This document shows positions 9,604-19,642 of a stretch of 64,000 nt of DNA, in pieces (the stretch's first letter is position 1; every line of letters begins with the position of its first letter). Source of the stretch: Ophiobolus disseminans (Eukaryota > Ascomycota > Dothideomycetes > Pleosporales > Phaeosphaeriaceae); NCBI GenBank assembly GCA_010093685.1, contig MU006226.1, positions 384,964-448,963 of the forward strand, given 5' to 3'. The position numbers were made by a program, and so were the translations under genes. A model generated the notes under the pieces. It was not told where the DNA came from. It saw only the letters and a program-made list of their open reading frames with translations, and searched no databases.

Positions 9604-10817
9604 ATGGAAAACTGCCCGCTCCTTGAGTTTTACCTCCGGTTACCCCCACCGGGATTTTCGTATGAGGCCAAAGTCGTCAACGTTCCTTCTCTCTGCTTCG
9701 CAATTCCGTACGCGATATCACCCATCATGACAGGAGCTTCCACATCCAAAGATCTCGAGAACGCAGCCATGACGCCACATGAACTACGGCACCGAAGGCA
9801 TTCGCATTTGACGGTTGCATCGCGTCCGTTTGCCGGTCGTCTTGGAGGAAACCAAGAGTTCACATCGGACGACGCGTCGCTGTTCACTAATGCCGATGCC
9901 ATCGCGTCATTTTCGTGGCACCAGTCTTTCCATCTCGAAGCCTTCGCCGACATCGAACTCTGGAAAGAGTCTTTCATCGAATGCGTGGGTACGTGTCTCC
10001 AGGTCTACACGTCCGGCTTGGTCGCTGCTGGTCTTAGTCCGCTGGTGAAAGCGACGAGTCTAGGACCTGTTGCACCGGCTGCATTTGGCGGTCTTGTCAA
10101 CTTGGTGCTCATATCGCTTTTCATTTTTGCTGCTGGGCCGGTCTCGGGAGGCCATTTCAACCCGCTCATAACAATGTCGACGTTTACGGCGAGGCTCTCG
10201 ATCTTCCCCAGGACGCTGCTGTATGTTATGTTTCAGTGCCTTGGGGCGGTTGTTGCGGGGTTCTTGCTGAGGGCGAGCTTGGGCGTGAAGCCAGAAGAGA
10301 TTCCTCCGATACCTGGCTGCTACATTGACACGAGTCTAGTATCTCCAGGAGAAGCGTAAGTTGCGTACACTGGATTGACTTGGCAGCGGCTGACTGCAGA
10401 AGTTATGCGCTTGAGACTATGACCTCGTTCGTCTTGATCTTTATCGCTTTTGGAGTCGGTCTGGATCCTAGACAGAGGGAAGTGTTTGGACCTGCACTTT
10501 CGCCAATCCTCATTGGCCTGACACAATGCTTGGTGACCTTTGCCTCTAGCATAGCGAGACCCGGATATTCTGGCTCGGGTAGGCTGGATAAGACTAGTGT
10601 TGGAGTAGACACAATGCTAACAACCACCAGGAAACAACCCAGCTCGTTGCCTGGGACTTATGACTGCGACGAGTGAGTGATGGCCCAAAGCGCTATATTT
10701 AGTATGCTAATCGGGACAGATCGTTTCGACTACCATTATGTTCACTGGGCTGGACCGATAACGACGGCGATTTTGAATGGTGTGCTGTACTGGGTGATAC
10801 CCATCTACAAGGAGTGA
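9604..10817 (+). CDS. Major intrinsic protein (aquaporin family channel)
   Basis: Four exons, 9604-10355, 10400-10578, 10631-10672 and 10720-10817, give 356 residues; the last intron has a GCTAAT branch site. After a hydrophilic N-terminal region of about 110 residues come the six helices of an MIP channel. The first half-helix loop is SGGHFNPLITMS (NPL near residue 186) and the second is GNNPARCLGLMTA (NPA near residue 313) with the Arg of the selectivity filter. The protein ends HWAGPITTAILNGVLYW, a typical helix 6. MIPs pass water, glycerol or small solutes across plasma or vacuole membranes. Aquaglyceroporins carry Asp after NPAR and water channels mostly Ser; Cys here fits neither, and NPL replaces the first NPA. 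The substrate is therefore open. A start at the ATG 9727 is possible. Confidence 0.85.
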
Positions 10818-11091
10818 TGATCAGAATTGTGTTGTAGTATTTAATAAAGCTTTGGTGCATCCTTGAATAAAATGGCAATGCAATAAGAAAGTCTTAGGAA
10901 GCGGTGTATCACTGCCCTTTGTGTTGTGTGGTTAGTGTCCTGCTCATCAAAGCAGGGGCGCACGGTGGAGCGACCCACTTATCTCGCTTAGCTCCCACCA
11001 CGCCAAGCCTCAATAATGACCCAGCACCACGATTTCCACCCCGAAATTTCCTCAGCCATCCCCACGAAGAAGCTCGACATCGACCGCCAAC

Positions 11092-11948
11092 ATGTCCGAC
11101 TCGCTGAAGAAGATCGCGCCCAACAGCCCTTCCAGGCAAAACCCCTCGGAGATTGAGACCAGCATCGCCAATGTACGTCGCAGTGCTATATCAGCTACAT
11201 GGTCTCAACTAACACGAAGCAGGCGCTGTCTGACCTCGAGAACAATGTCCCCGACCTGAAGAGCTCCCTGCGCCCTCTGCAGTTTGTCTCTGCCCGCGAG
11301 GTATGACAGCCCAACCCTCCCGATGCGCTCTCGAGCCACGAAGCCATCGCGCACCTACACCCCATACACATATACATACACATACACATACACAATCGAA
11401 GAGGCGGTGGGCACTGGGCAGCTTCAATTTGCTGACACCAGGATTCTTAGATCGAGGTTGGCCACGGCCGCAAGGCGATTGTCATCTTCGTCCCGGTTCC
11501 CCTTCTCCAGAGCTGGCACAAGGCCCAGCAGCGGTACGTCGAGTCTTTCGCCCTACACGATACAGTGCTGATACGTGACAGTCTCACCCGTGAGCTCGAG
11601 AAGAAATTCTCGGACCGCCACGTCCTGATCGTTGCCTCCCGCCGCATTCTGCCCCGCCCCAAGCGCTCCAACAGGTCGCGCAGCTCGCAGACCCAGAAGC
11701 GCCCCCGCTCGCGAACCCTCACCGCTGTCCACGACGCCATCCTGACCGACCTCGTCTACCCCGTCGAGATCGTCGGCAAGCGTCTCCGCACCCGCGAGGA
11801 CGGCAGCAAGATCCTCAAGGTCGTTCTCGACGAGAAGGAGCGCGGCGGCGTCGACTACAGGCTCGACACTTACACCGAGGTCTACAAGCGCCTCACCGGC
11901 AAGGGCGTCAACTTCGAGTTCCCCCAGAGCGCTGCTACCGACTACTAG
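11092..11948 (+). CDS. RPS7: 40S ribosomal protein eS7
   Basis: Four exons, 11092-11172, 11223-11300, 11451-11533 and 11582-11948, give 202 residues, the normal eS7 length. Recognisable segments are the N-terminal helix around SDLENNVPDLKSSLRPLQF, the strand VGHGRKAIVIFVPVPLLQSW, then FSDRHVLIVASRRILPRP and the C-terminal YPVEIVGKRLRTREDGSKI and LDTYTEVYKRLTGKGVNFEFP. It is a component of the small ribosomal subunit body. The gene carries three introns near its 5' end, as is common for ribosomal protein genes in this group; intron 2 (150 bp) is the longest and holds a CATACA-type microsatellite. The upstream 270 bases are pyrimidine-rich, typical of ribosomal protein promoters. Confidence 0.97.
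11357..11396 (+). repeat. CATACA microsatellite in RPS7 intron 2
   Basis: A run of ATACAC/ATACAT units inside intron 2 of RPS7, about 40 bases long with near-perfect copies. It is a simple repeat. Confidence 0.7.
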
Positions 11949-12135
11949 ACGGTTGTGCTGGGTCACGTCGTTTCACGTCTTACATGGGTCAGGCGTTCGG
12001 CTTCGGAAATGCATCATGTACCCGGCATCAAAATGGAATGAGATGATATGAGCTCCAAGACGAGCACCAAGATACCACCTGCAATTGACTTTTACTGTGA
12101 CGCTTCCCTTCATCTGCGACTGCGTGCTTGCTACT

Positions 12136-13038
12136 CTACTGCCTGTCCAGCTCAGGATAGTGCCTGAAAACACCATTGCTGAACGGCTGTCTCTTCTCAC
12201 TGGCAAGGTACTCCTTCAACCCGCTGTGCTCCTTTACACTCGGATAAAACGCCTCAAACAGTAGCGGATAGTCCTTTTTGCGCGCCTCCAGCTCCTTGGG
12301 AAACGCAAACTCCAACCCGCTCAACACATGCCACAGCGTCGTGTCTGCATAACTCAGCTTCCCACCCACCAAGAACCTGCCCTTCCCCTCCTCATTAGCC
12401 TTCAACACCCTTTCAAAGAACCCAAAGAACTTGGGCACCCTCGCCTCCCTGAAGTCCTGCGCCTTCTTTAATGCCTCGTCTTTCTGCTCTTCGTAGTACT
12501 TTGCCGACGCAATCGGGTGGTGCGTATCGTGCGCCTCGTTGTTCAAGTCCAGCGCCGTGAGCGCGTGCGATTGGATCCAAGCCTTTTCTGCGTTGTCGGC
12601 GCCTGCGAGGCCGAGGGCGTCGCCGAGGTAGGAGAGGATGCTGGGAGTTTGGTATATGAGGAGTGGGGTGTTGTTTTTGTCGATGTGCGTGATGCGGAGG
12701 GCGGGTGGGGCGAAGATGGGGGTGGTGGAGGAGGGGGATAAGAGGGCGAGGATGGATTTTATGCCTGTGTTGGGGTGTTAGTAGGTGGTTGCGTTCGTGT
12801 GAGGTTTGGACGTACCATCTTCCTCCTCATTGCAGACGTCCTTGTAGGCCTGCCCGGCTGCGTTGAAGACGAGACGGATGAATTCGCCGCGGCCTGGGAT
12901 TCCGGGCCAGTAGAGGAGCTCGTAGGTTGGACTGGACATTGTTAAGGTTCGAAAGGGTGCTGGCGGTCTTGCGATGTAGCTGACGCGCTGTGGGATGTTA
13001 TGAAAGGTGATAAGGGGTCGTGTGGAGAATCGTATCAT
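12136..13038 (-). CDS. Glutathione S-transferase (sigma-like)
   Basis: Two exons on the minus strand. The first runs to 12816 and the second is 12764-12136, with a 51-bp intron. From the ATG at 12939 the protein is 250 residues; an in-frame ATG at 13038 adds 33 residues that are basic and lack acidic residues, like a mitochondrial presequence. The thioredoxin-like N-terminal domain starts YELLYWPGIPGRGEFIRLVF, the Tyr-containing opening of sigma/alpha/mu-type transferases. It continues through LLIYQTPSILSYLG, the conserved Ser-containing glutathione-binding turn. The helical C-terminal domain includes GRFLVGGKLSYADTTLWHVL, the usual N-capping box (SYAD). It conjugates glutathione to electrophiles or acts as a peroxidase. 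Its substrate is unknown. Confidence 0.88.
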
Positions 13039-13039
13039 T

Positions 13040-13851
13040 CAATTGCTTGTGTAGAGCGAACATTACCACAGAGAAGCGCGCACCGAGTTTATATGCTATT
13101 GCTGCTGCATATGGTATGCTTTCGGCGTCATTGTGGGTTTATGGTTGTAAGCTGCGAGGGGGCGGCGGAATGATCCCGCATTGGCTCGGAGATAAGTAAC
13201 CTCCAGTATCTTCATGATTCCCTTGTATGTCTATACAAGTGCTTACGTGTACTAGAAGTCTATGATATCTGCCATTTTGAGCAACCACTTTTGCTCAGAA
13301 TCTAGCATAAAAGTGGTTGCATACGCAGGAAAGCGGGGAAACTCGAGCATGGTCAGCCTTCAAGGGGTAATGCAAATGCTACTGGTTGATTGGTCTCGCA
13401 AAAGGTGGTTCTTTTTCGTCTTTGTGCGATGTGCTGGCCCTGCGTGACACTCAAGCTGCGCGGTACGCTCGCCTGTGCCACTCAATAGACCGCAGCACAT
13501 TTGTGTGAAACGGCCTCTGCGCCTCTGCGAGATTCCATGCTTGCTTGCCAAACAATATAGTATCTACCCCTCAAAATATCAATCATTCCCACTTCTTGTC
13601 TCTAGACACACCAAAGATCGCTGGAATCGTCAAAGCGATCGTTCGTTCTGCTGATTAGGTATCAAAGTAAGTGATAGCTTCAGCACACCCCACTTCGGCT
13701 AGACTTCCCGCGCTCGGACCCGTTACGCTAAAAACATCGCAAGGTTTAGCTGTTGCCTCAGCTCCAACAACCACTCCTCCCTTCGCTAAGGCTCAATTCC
13801 ACCCAAAGTCCACACAACGTCTCCTCTTAACCATTAAAGGGCGCTATCACT
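13040..13851. other. Gene-free stretch holding an inverted repeat
   Basis: Shared promoter region of the divergent GST and CCCH genes, about 810 bases. Apart from the perfect inverted repeat at 13281-13320, only short frames are present. Confidence 0.5.
13281..13320. repeat. Perfect 12-bp inverted repeat
   Basis: GCAACCACTTTT at 13281-13292 is exactly reversed and complemented at 13309-13320, around a 16-base loop. It lies in the divergent promoter between the GST and the CCCH zinc-finger genes. It could be a binding site for a dimeric regulator, a hairpin or the remains of a mobile element. Confidence 0.75.
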
Positions 13852-15699
13852 ATGACAGACCTTGACAGCTATTTCAAACAGCTTGAAGCCTTTCGAGTGT
13901 CTGATGAGGCGCGAGAGCATCTCGTTAGCGTACGTCTTCTGTCGCGCGTCCCTTGCGATGTTATCCATTAGCCATGCTAAGACGCTATCAGGAGGTCCTT
14001 GAAAAGTACAAAGTTCTATCAGAGGAGCATGCCAATCTAGCAAATGATTATTTGTCGGAAAGAGACATTAGGCGAAACTATCAGAAGGCTGTAGACGAGC
14101 AAAAACAAGAAGTACGCGAGTACGAGCGCCAACTCGAAGCCAGTTCGTTTGTGCTTGCATTGATCGACGGCGATGGAGCAATTTTTCAAGATGTGCTACT
14201 CCAGGCTGCCGGCGGTGATGGCGGCTCTGAAGCGGCGTCCCGACTCTATCACGCCATTCGTAACCATGTTGCTTCTCTCCATAGCAACTCTGGCAGTTGG
14301 CCCATTATGGTGCAAATCTACCTAAGTCTTGATAAGCTTGCCATGAAGTTGGCGCAAGTCGGGCTTCTCCGCAGTCCAACAGAGCTTCGCGCTTTCGCTC
14401 AACGCTTTAGCGTCAATCAACCCTTGTTTAGTATTATTGACGTCGGTCAAGGCAAGGAGAGAGCCGACCATAAGATTAAGGGTAGGCCATATTGACCTAC
14501 GGTATACTTTGTTTGTTGACCTCCCTAGAAATGCTTCGTACGTTCAGCGACAACCCAACCTGTCGTCATATCATTTTTGGGGGTTGTCATGACGCTGGGT
14601 ATCTTCTCAACCTCGAACAGTTCAAGCACAACGAAATGAAAGCAGCTCGCATCACTTTGTTAGAGACTACACCTGCCTATCGGGGTTTCACGGACCTGTC
14701 GCACTTCAAGCGTGCACGCTTCGACGTCGTGTTCAAGTCTGAACCGCTGCCAGAAGCTACCCCATCTGGATTTTTACCAACGTCAAATGCTGCAGTCTTT
14801 GTACCAAGTTCGAATGGGTACACGCCAGCTACGACGGCGCCACCACCCACGCAGTCTCCATTACTATTCCGAACACCTACTCAGCCATCCCCGAGGGCTT
14901 CGGTAGTTAGTCCTGTGCCCAACACTGCATCATCGACCAGCACCGGTCCAGACACGAACGGAGATGCATCCTGGGGTATGTACAATCTCCATCCGCATGG
15001 ACAGCCATCGATCGTCCCCACTAGGTCTTGTACTTGTGTCGCAGCATGCACAACACTCTGTGACGGGTTCCACAGCCACTCAATGCTTTCTTGACAGCAA
15101 ACGCTAACAAGTTCTAGCTACTGTCGGCAAGACTGGAGCTGCACCGAACGGCAACATCTCAATTGCACCTACCACAAAGAACAAAAAGAAAAAATATGCT
15201 TATTACAACAAAGAAGAGCAGAGGCTTGATGAGCCACTACCAACCCGCGACGCCGCTTCTGCCACGTCTCTTGATGAGCGAATGAAGCGCACGGGCAAGA
15301 AAATGTGCAACCACTGGCACCTCGGCGGCAACTGCGAGAACGGCAAGTTCTGTCAGTTCCAGCACGAGCCGAAGCTCACCACCGCGGAGCTGAACGCTCT
15401 ACGTTATAAGACGCGTAGTCTGGCGTGCAAGAACAGGTACTGCGAGAACATCGATTGCTGTAAGTCCTGCCCGCATATCCGTTCATCGTTGCACACAGCG
15501 ACCAATGGAATCATGCTACACCAGCCATAGTATCTGAATCAAATGCTGACACGATGTAGACCTCGGCCATCAGTGCGCCCTTGAGCGCGACTATGGCAAG
15601 TGCCCTTACCCCGACACTTGCCACCTCCGAGCTACACACGGCATGGATAAGACCAAGTTTGTGAGGTACGACAAGGACGGTAACGCGGAGTACGCATAG
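13852..15699 (+). CDS. CCCH zinc-finger protein with N-terminal PIN/NYN-like region
   Basis: Five exons, 13852-13929, 13992-14481, 14529-14975, 15118-15459 and 15560-15699, keep frame throughout and give 498 residues. Residues 1-80 form a coiled coil (YKVLSEEHANLANDYLSERD). Residues 95-270 look like a single fold starting FVLALIDGDGAIFQ and ending with strand-like ARFDVVFKSE; LIDGDG near its start resembles the first acidic strand of PIN/NYN ribonucleases. A Pro/Ser/Thr-rich linker follows. The C-terminal part holds zinc fingers: MCNHWHLGGNCENGKFCQFQH (C-x8-C-x5-C-x3-H), the related CKNRYCENIDCC segment, and CALERDYGKCPYPDTCHLRATH. Such proteins bind RNA. The nuclease reading is inference from one motif and fold impression; the CCCH call is firm. 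Confidence 0.85.
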
Positions 15700-16305
15700 G
15701 CGAAAAAAAAAAATAGCGATTGTGTTTGTCGGTGGCATGCAGTTGTTGAAACGGCAGTTTGTGGTTAGTTTACATTTCATTACATTTCAATAAAATTTAG
15801 CGTTGGGGTATGATGACTGGATAGTCATAATCCCCAAGCTCTTCGATGATTGTCCTGAGGCCTAAGATCACGCCCATGGGTGAGTGCATTTTTACAGCAT
15901 GTGAGCACGACCGACGGAACGCCGAGTTGTAGGGCTTGCTTCTTAATTAGTTGAACGCAGCGTTTTGAGACTTACTATTGGGCAGGTGAGTCTCGGGCGT
16001 TCCGTCGGTGTTTCTCAGATGCTGTACTTGACTCTACTTACAATTATCTATACATTGTGGCTTGAACTGTTCGCATATTGAGCTGCAACACAGTAGAAAA
16101 GCTGATCTCGTGGAGTCGAGCTAACCGCGGCTTCTGCTTTCGGCAATATTTTCGGGGTCTAGATATCTTAGTAGCTCCCCACAGCGCAGCTAACGGGAGC
16201 CACACTGCCAAAGTCGAGATCTCGGAGACGGTTATACAAGCAAAACATCTTCTCCTTTCACTTTCCTTCCCTTCCTTTCTCAAGTGGTTCGCATAAGTTG
16301 TCGAC
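15700..16305. other. Gene-free stretch with a long imperfect inverted repeat
   Basis: 600 bases between the CCCH gene and the FAD monooxygenase, both on the plus strand. It holds the CCCH 3' end, the inverted repeat at 15893-16026 and the monooxygenase promoter, which includes a pyrimidine-rich leader at about 16250-16285. Confidence 0.6.
15893..16026. repeat. Imperfect 34-bp inverted repeat with 65-base loop
   Basis: The arm at 15893-15926 (starting TACAGCAT, ending ACGCCGAG) is the reverse complement of 15992-16026 (starting CTCGGGCG, ending ATGCTGTA) apart from four mismatches and one inserted base. The whole unit is 134 bases. It could fold into a long RNA hairpin if transcribed, or be a short non-autonomous element with TACAGC ends. 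I see no clear target-site duplication. Confidence 0.75.
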
Positions 16306-17670
16306 ATGCCGTACCTTGAACACCAACCCAAGATCCTCATCGCAGGCGCCGGTATCGGAGGTCTGTCTGCGGCACTAGCGCTCCATGCGTCCGGGTTCAC
16401 GAACATCGAGATATTCGAAGCCAGCTCGACGCTCACAACTCTCGGTGTCGGAATCAATGTACAGCCTTCGGCCGTTTTGATACTGCGAAACCTCGGACTG
16501 CTGGAAGCTTTGGACAAGACAGGCATCCGGACACAAGAGTTGAACTTCTACAACAGACTTGGAGACAGCATACTGAGCGAGAAGCGAGGCGTGCAAGCCG
16601 GCTACGATGTCCCGCAATTCAGCATCCACCGCGGCGAGTTCCAGATGCTGCTCTTAAGCGCCGTAAAAGAGCGCCTAGGACAAGACGTCCTGCATCTCAA
16701 CCACGCCCTAACCGGCTTCACCCAAACCGAGTCCACCATCACAGCGCAATTCTCGCAGCGTCGAGACGGCGCCCCAGCCTCCGCCTCAACCGTCTCCGGC
16801 GACATCCTCATCGCCGCAGATGGCATAAACTCCACCGCACGCCGCCTCCTCTACCCCGACGAAGGTCCGCCCAAGTTCTCAGGCCGCATGCTCTGGCGCG
16901 GCTGCATCGAGCGCGCGCCCTACCTCACCGGCGCAAGCATGGTCTGGGCCGGCCACGCGGACCAGAAATTCATCGCGTACCCCATTTCCCAGCGCTCCGC
17001 CGACAAAGGCAAGAGCCTGGTAAACTGGATCGCCGAGCTGCGCATCCGCGGCAAAGACGATGCGGATCTGACGCCCCCGAAAACAGACTGGACGAAAGCG
17101 GTGGACAAGAGCGTGTTTGAGGGCCCGTTTGAGACGTGGACGTGTGGAGGGCTGCAGATGAAGGACTTGATTGATAGCACGAAGAAAGTTTATGAGTTCC
17201 CCATGTCGGATCGCGATCCGGTGCAGAATTGGTCGTTTGGAAGACTCACCCTGCTCGGCGACGCGGCGCATGCTATGTATCCCATTGGATCGAATGGTGC
17301 GTCTCAGGCTATTATCGACGCTGAAACTTTGGCGAAATATCTCTCACCACTCCTTTCATCCTCGTCGGCAACTTTTTCGATCCCGGACGCGCTGAAGGCA
17401 TATGAACTCGAGCGCTTGCCTCCGACTGCGAAAATCGTCATGGCAAATCGTGCGAATGGGCCGGACCATGTGCTGCAGCTTGCGGAGGAGCGGGCGCCGG
17501 AGGGGTTTGACGATGTGTATGATGTTATTCCGAGGGAGGAGTTGGAGGAGATTGGGAGGGTATATAAGAAAGTTGCGGGGTTTGAGATGGAGAGTGTGAA
17601 TGTGAAGGCGAGGGAGACGGCGGGGGAGTGTGAGAGGTTGGGGTTGAGGAGTCCGCAGGAGTGGGTTTAG
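16306..17670 (+). CDS. FAD-dependent aromatic-type monooxygenase
   Basis: An intronless 454-residue protein of the class-A flavoprotein monooxygenase family (salicylate hydroxylase, 3-hydroxybenzoate 6-hydroxylase and relatives). The FAD-binding GAGIGG motif is at residues 14-19 with the usual Glu ending the second strand (IEIFEAS). The DG motif LIAADGINSTARR is near residue 170, and the GD motif LTLLGDAAHAMYPIGSNGAS is near residue 315. No signal peptide or membrane anchor is visible. Such enzymes use NAD(P)H and oxygen to hydroxylate phenolic or related substrates. The substrate is not predictable from sequence. An MFS exporter lies 191 bases downstream in convergent orientation, which suggests but does not prove a detoxification or small-metabolite pair. 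Confidence 0.9.
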   Translation: MPYLEHQPKILIAGAGIGGLSAALALHASGFTNIEIFEASSTLTTLGVGINVQPSAVLILRNLGLLEALDKTGIRTQELNFYNRLGDSILSEKRGVQAGYDVPQFSIHRGEFQMLLLSAVKERLGQDVLHLNHALTGFTQTESTITAQFSQRRDGAPASASTVSGDILIAADGINSTARRLLYPDEGPPKFSGRMLWRGCIERAPYLTGASMVWAGHADQKFIAYPISQRSADKGKSLVNWIAELRIRGKDDADLTPPKTDWTKAVDKSVFEGPFETWTCGGLQMKDLIDSTKKVYEFPMSDRDPVQNWSFGRLTLLGDAAHAMYPIGSNGASQAIIDAETLAKYLSPLLSSSSATFSIPDALKAYELERLPPTAKIVMANRANGPDHVLQLAEERAPEGFDDVYDVIPREELEEIGRVYKKVAGFEMESVNVKARETAGECERLGLRSPQEWV

Positions 17671-17861
17671 GCTTAAGATTGCAATTAGGGTGGAGATCTT
17701 GGTTGATCAAGACTGCATCAAGAGAAATGACATGCACTCGACACTAAAAACATCGAAGTGCAATATGTACAGTCGTATTATTATAAATATGAATTCAAAC
17801 TCCCAAAACTCCTCGCTCAATTCCAACAAATCATACCTCATCCGCCCCACCCGCAAACTCC

Positions 17862-19642
17862 CTACTCCAACCCCCTCGTACTCATCGCCCTCAACCGCGG
17901 CCCATAAAACCACAGCAGCACCGGACTCACCAGCGCCAAACCCAGCGTCAAAAACGCCAACAAGCTATTCCCCCACCCCAGCCCCATCGTCTCATACATG
18001 CGCGGCGCAAACAGCGGAAAACTAAACCCCATCATCGTGCGCGTGAACGCGCCCACCGACGCCGCCGACGCCGCGTACTTGGCCTCGTACGCATCCGTCG
18101 TGTACGCCTGGCTGCACTGGAACCCGATGATGAGCCCGATGGCGATGATCACGCTCCCGATGTTGGGCGCGATCCAGTGCGCTCCGTAGTGTGCGGTCCA
18201 GCCGTAGATGAACAGGCCGATGGGACAGAGTATGCCGGCGATGAGCATGGGTGGGACGCGGAATTCGGGGAGGCCTTCTTCGACGTTGTAGTATGTTTTT
18301 AGACGGGCGTAGAGCTATGTGGTGTTAGTGTGGGATTTGCAAGAGGAGGGAATGAGACGTACACCATCCATGAGTGGGTGCGAGAGTCGCAGGCCGATCA
18401 TGAAGCCTAGGCAGAGAGAGAGGTAGTTGAGTGATGCGGTGCCGACGGACATGTCGTAGACTTCTTCGAAGACCATGGGGAAGGTGGACAGCATGAGGTA
18501 CATGACGCCATAGAGGTAGGCGCGGTAGATGGATGGGGCTTGTGTGGCGGGGTGGGTGAACATCATGATGAAGGGTAGGATGAGTCTTTTTCGTAGGATC
18601 TTGCTGAAGCGATCACCAGTTTCGTACTCTGTGCGTACGACGATGTCAGGACGGATGCCTTTCATTGCTTTGCGGACGATTTTTGCTTTCTTGGCCAGGA
18701 TGGCGGGGGCGAATGTTTCGGCGAGGAAGAAGAATGCTGTGACTTGTACGAAGACAGTGAAGATGGATGTCGCGAAGAAGATCCAGCGCCAACTGACGGA
18801 TTGGGAAATGTATGCGCCGCAGATGGGAGCGACGCATGGTGCGATCCAGGTCAGCATGCCGTAGATAGCTTGACCTTTGCCGCGCTCTTCTTTGCGCCAT
18901 GTGTCGGCTAAGACACCATTGCAAAGCTACACAGTGTTAGTAAGCATACCAAATAGCGATGAGGTCCACAAGAAGGGAGCTGACGTACTGCTTGAGGTGC
19001 TGCGCCACCCAAACCACTAAGGAAGCGAAAAGCAAGCATCTGATTCTGCGTCTGCGCAAACCCACACATCGTATTGAACAGCAAGTAAATCAAGTTGGCA
19101 TACTGCAGCACCGTCACCCTACCAAAGATCTCCGACAATGGTGCCAGCACAAACGGACCCTGAGCATAGCCCAGCAAAAAGATAGTCATAACCAGCTGGC
19201 GCATAAAGCCAGCCGGTATGTCGAAGTCATCCGCGATATCCGGCAGTGCTGGCGTGACCATCGTCGAAGAAAAAGGCGAGATGAAAGTGAACATTGAGAC
19301 AAGGATAGTAACGACCCACTTCCGCTTCTGCGACCAATTCAGCGGGTTTCTAGGGTCGTTCGGTCCGTCCCAGGTGATCTGCAACATTCGTAAGCTATGA
19401 GTGCGGGGTCACAGTGTAGAAACACTTACAATGATGTCGTGTTCTTTTCTTAGAGCTGGGTCTCGGTTTTGGTAACCAGAATCATATTGAGTCTCCTCAT
19501 CTTGCCATTGACGGAAGAGTCGCTCTGTGCTGACGAGTGGTCGGTCGTCACTCTCGAAAGTGAATCTCGGCAGGACGACGGACTCACGGGGAGTCTCTTC
19601 GCTGATTGAGGGCCGCCCTAACAGCCTGTCTTTGAAAGTCAT
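17862..19642 (-). CDS. MFS transporter, DHA1 drug/polyamine exporter type
   Basis: Four exons on the minus strand, 19642-19430, 19378-18989, 18926-18363 and 18314-17862, all joined in phase 0, give 539 residues. The N-terminal 80 residues are cytosolic. NPLNWSQKRKWVVTILVSMF opens helix 1, a hallmark of the fungal DHA1 group (TPO1, FLR1 and relatives), and the helix 2-3 loop GPFVLAPLSEIFGR is the matching signature. About twelve helices can be followed to the end (LLAFLTLGLALVSPVLLWFYG). The loop between helices 6 and 7 is moderately long and basic. These are proton-coupled exporters of drugs, polyamines or secondary metabolites at the plasma membrane. It ends tail-to-tail with the monooxygenase gene. 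An upstream in-frame start at 19687 adds 15 residues and looks like leader. Confidence 0.92.

Noticed and set aside
11301..11450. snoRNA inside the long RPS7 intron
   Set aside because: There is a CTGA-like D box but no C box, and much of the intron is microsatellite.
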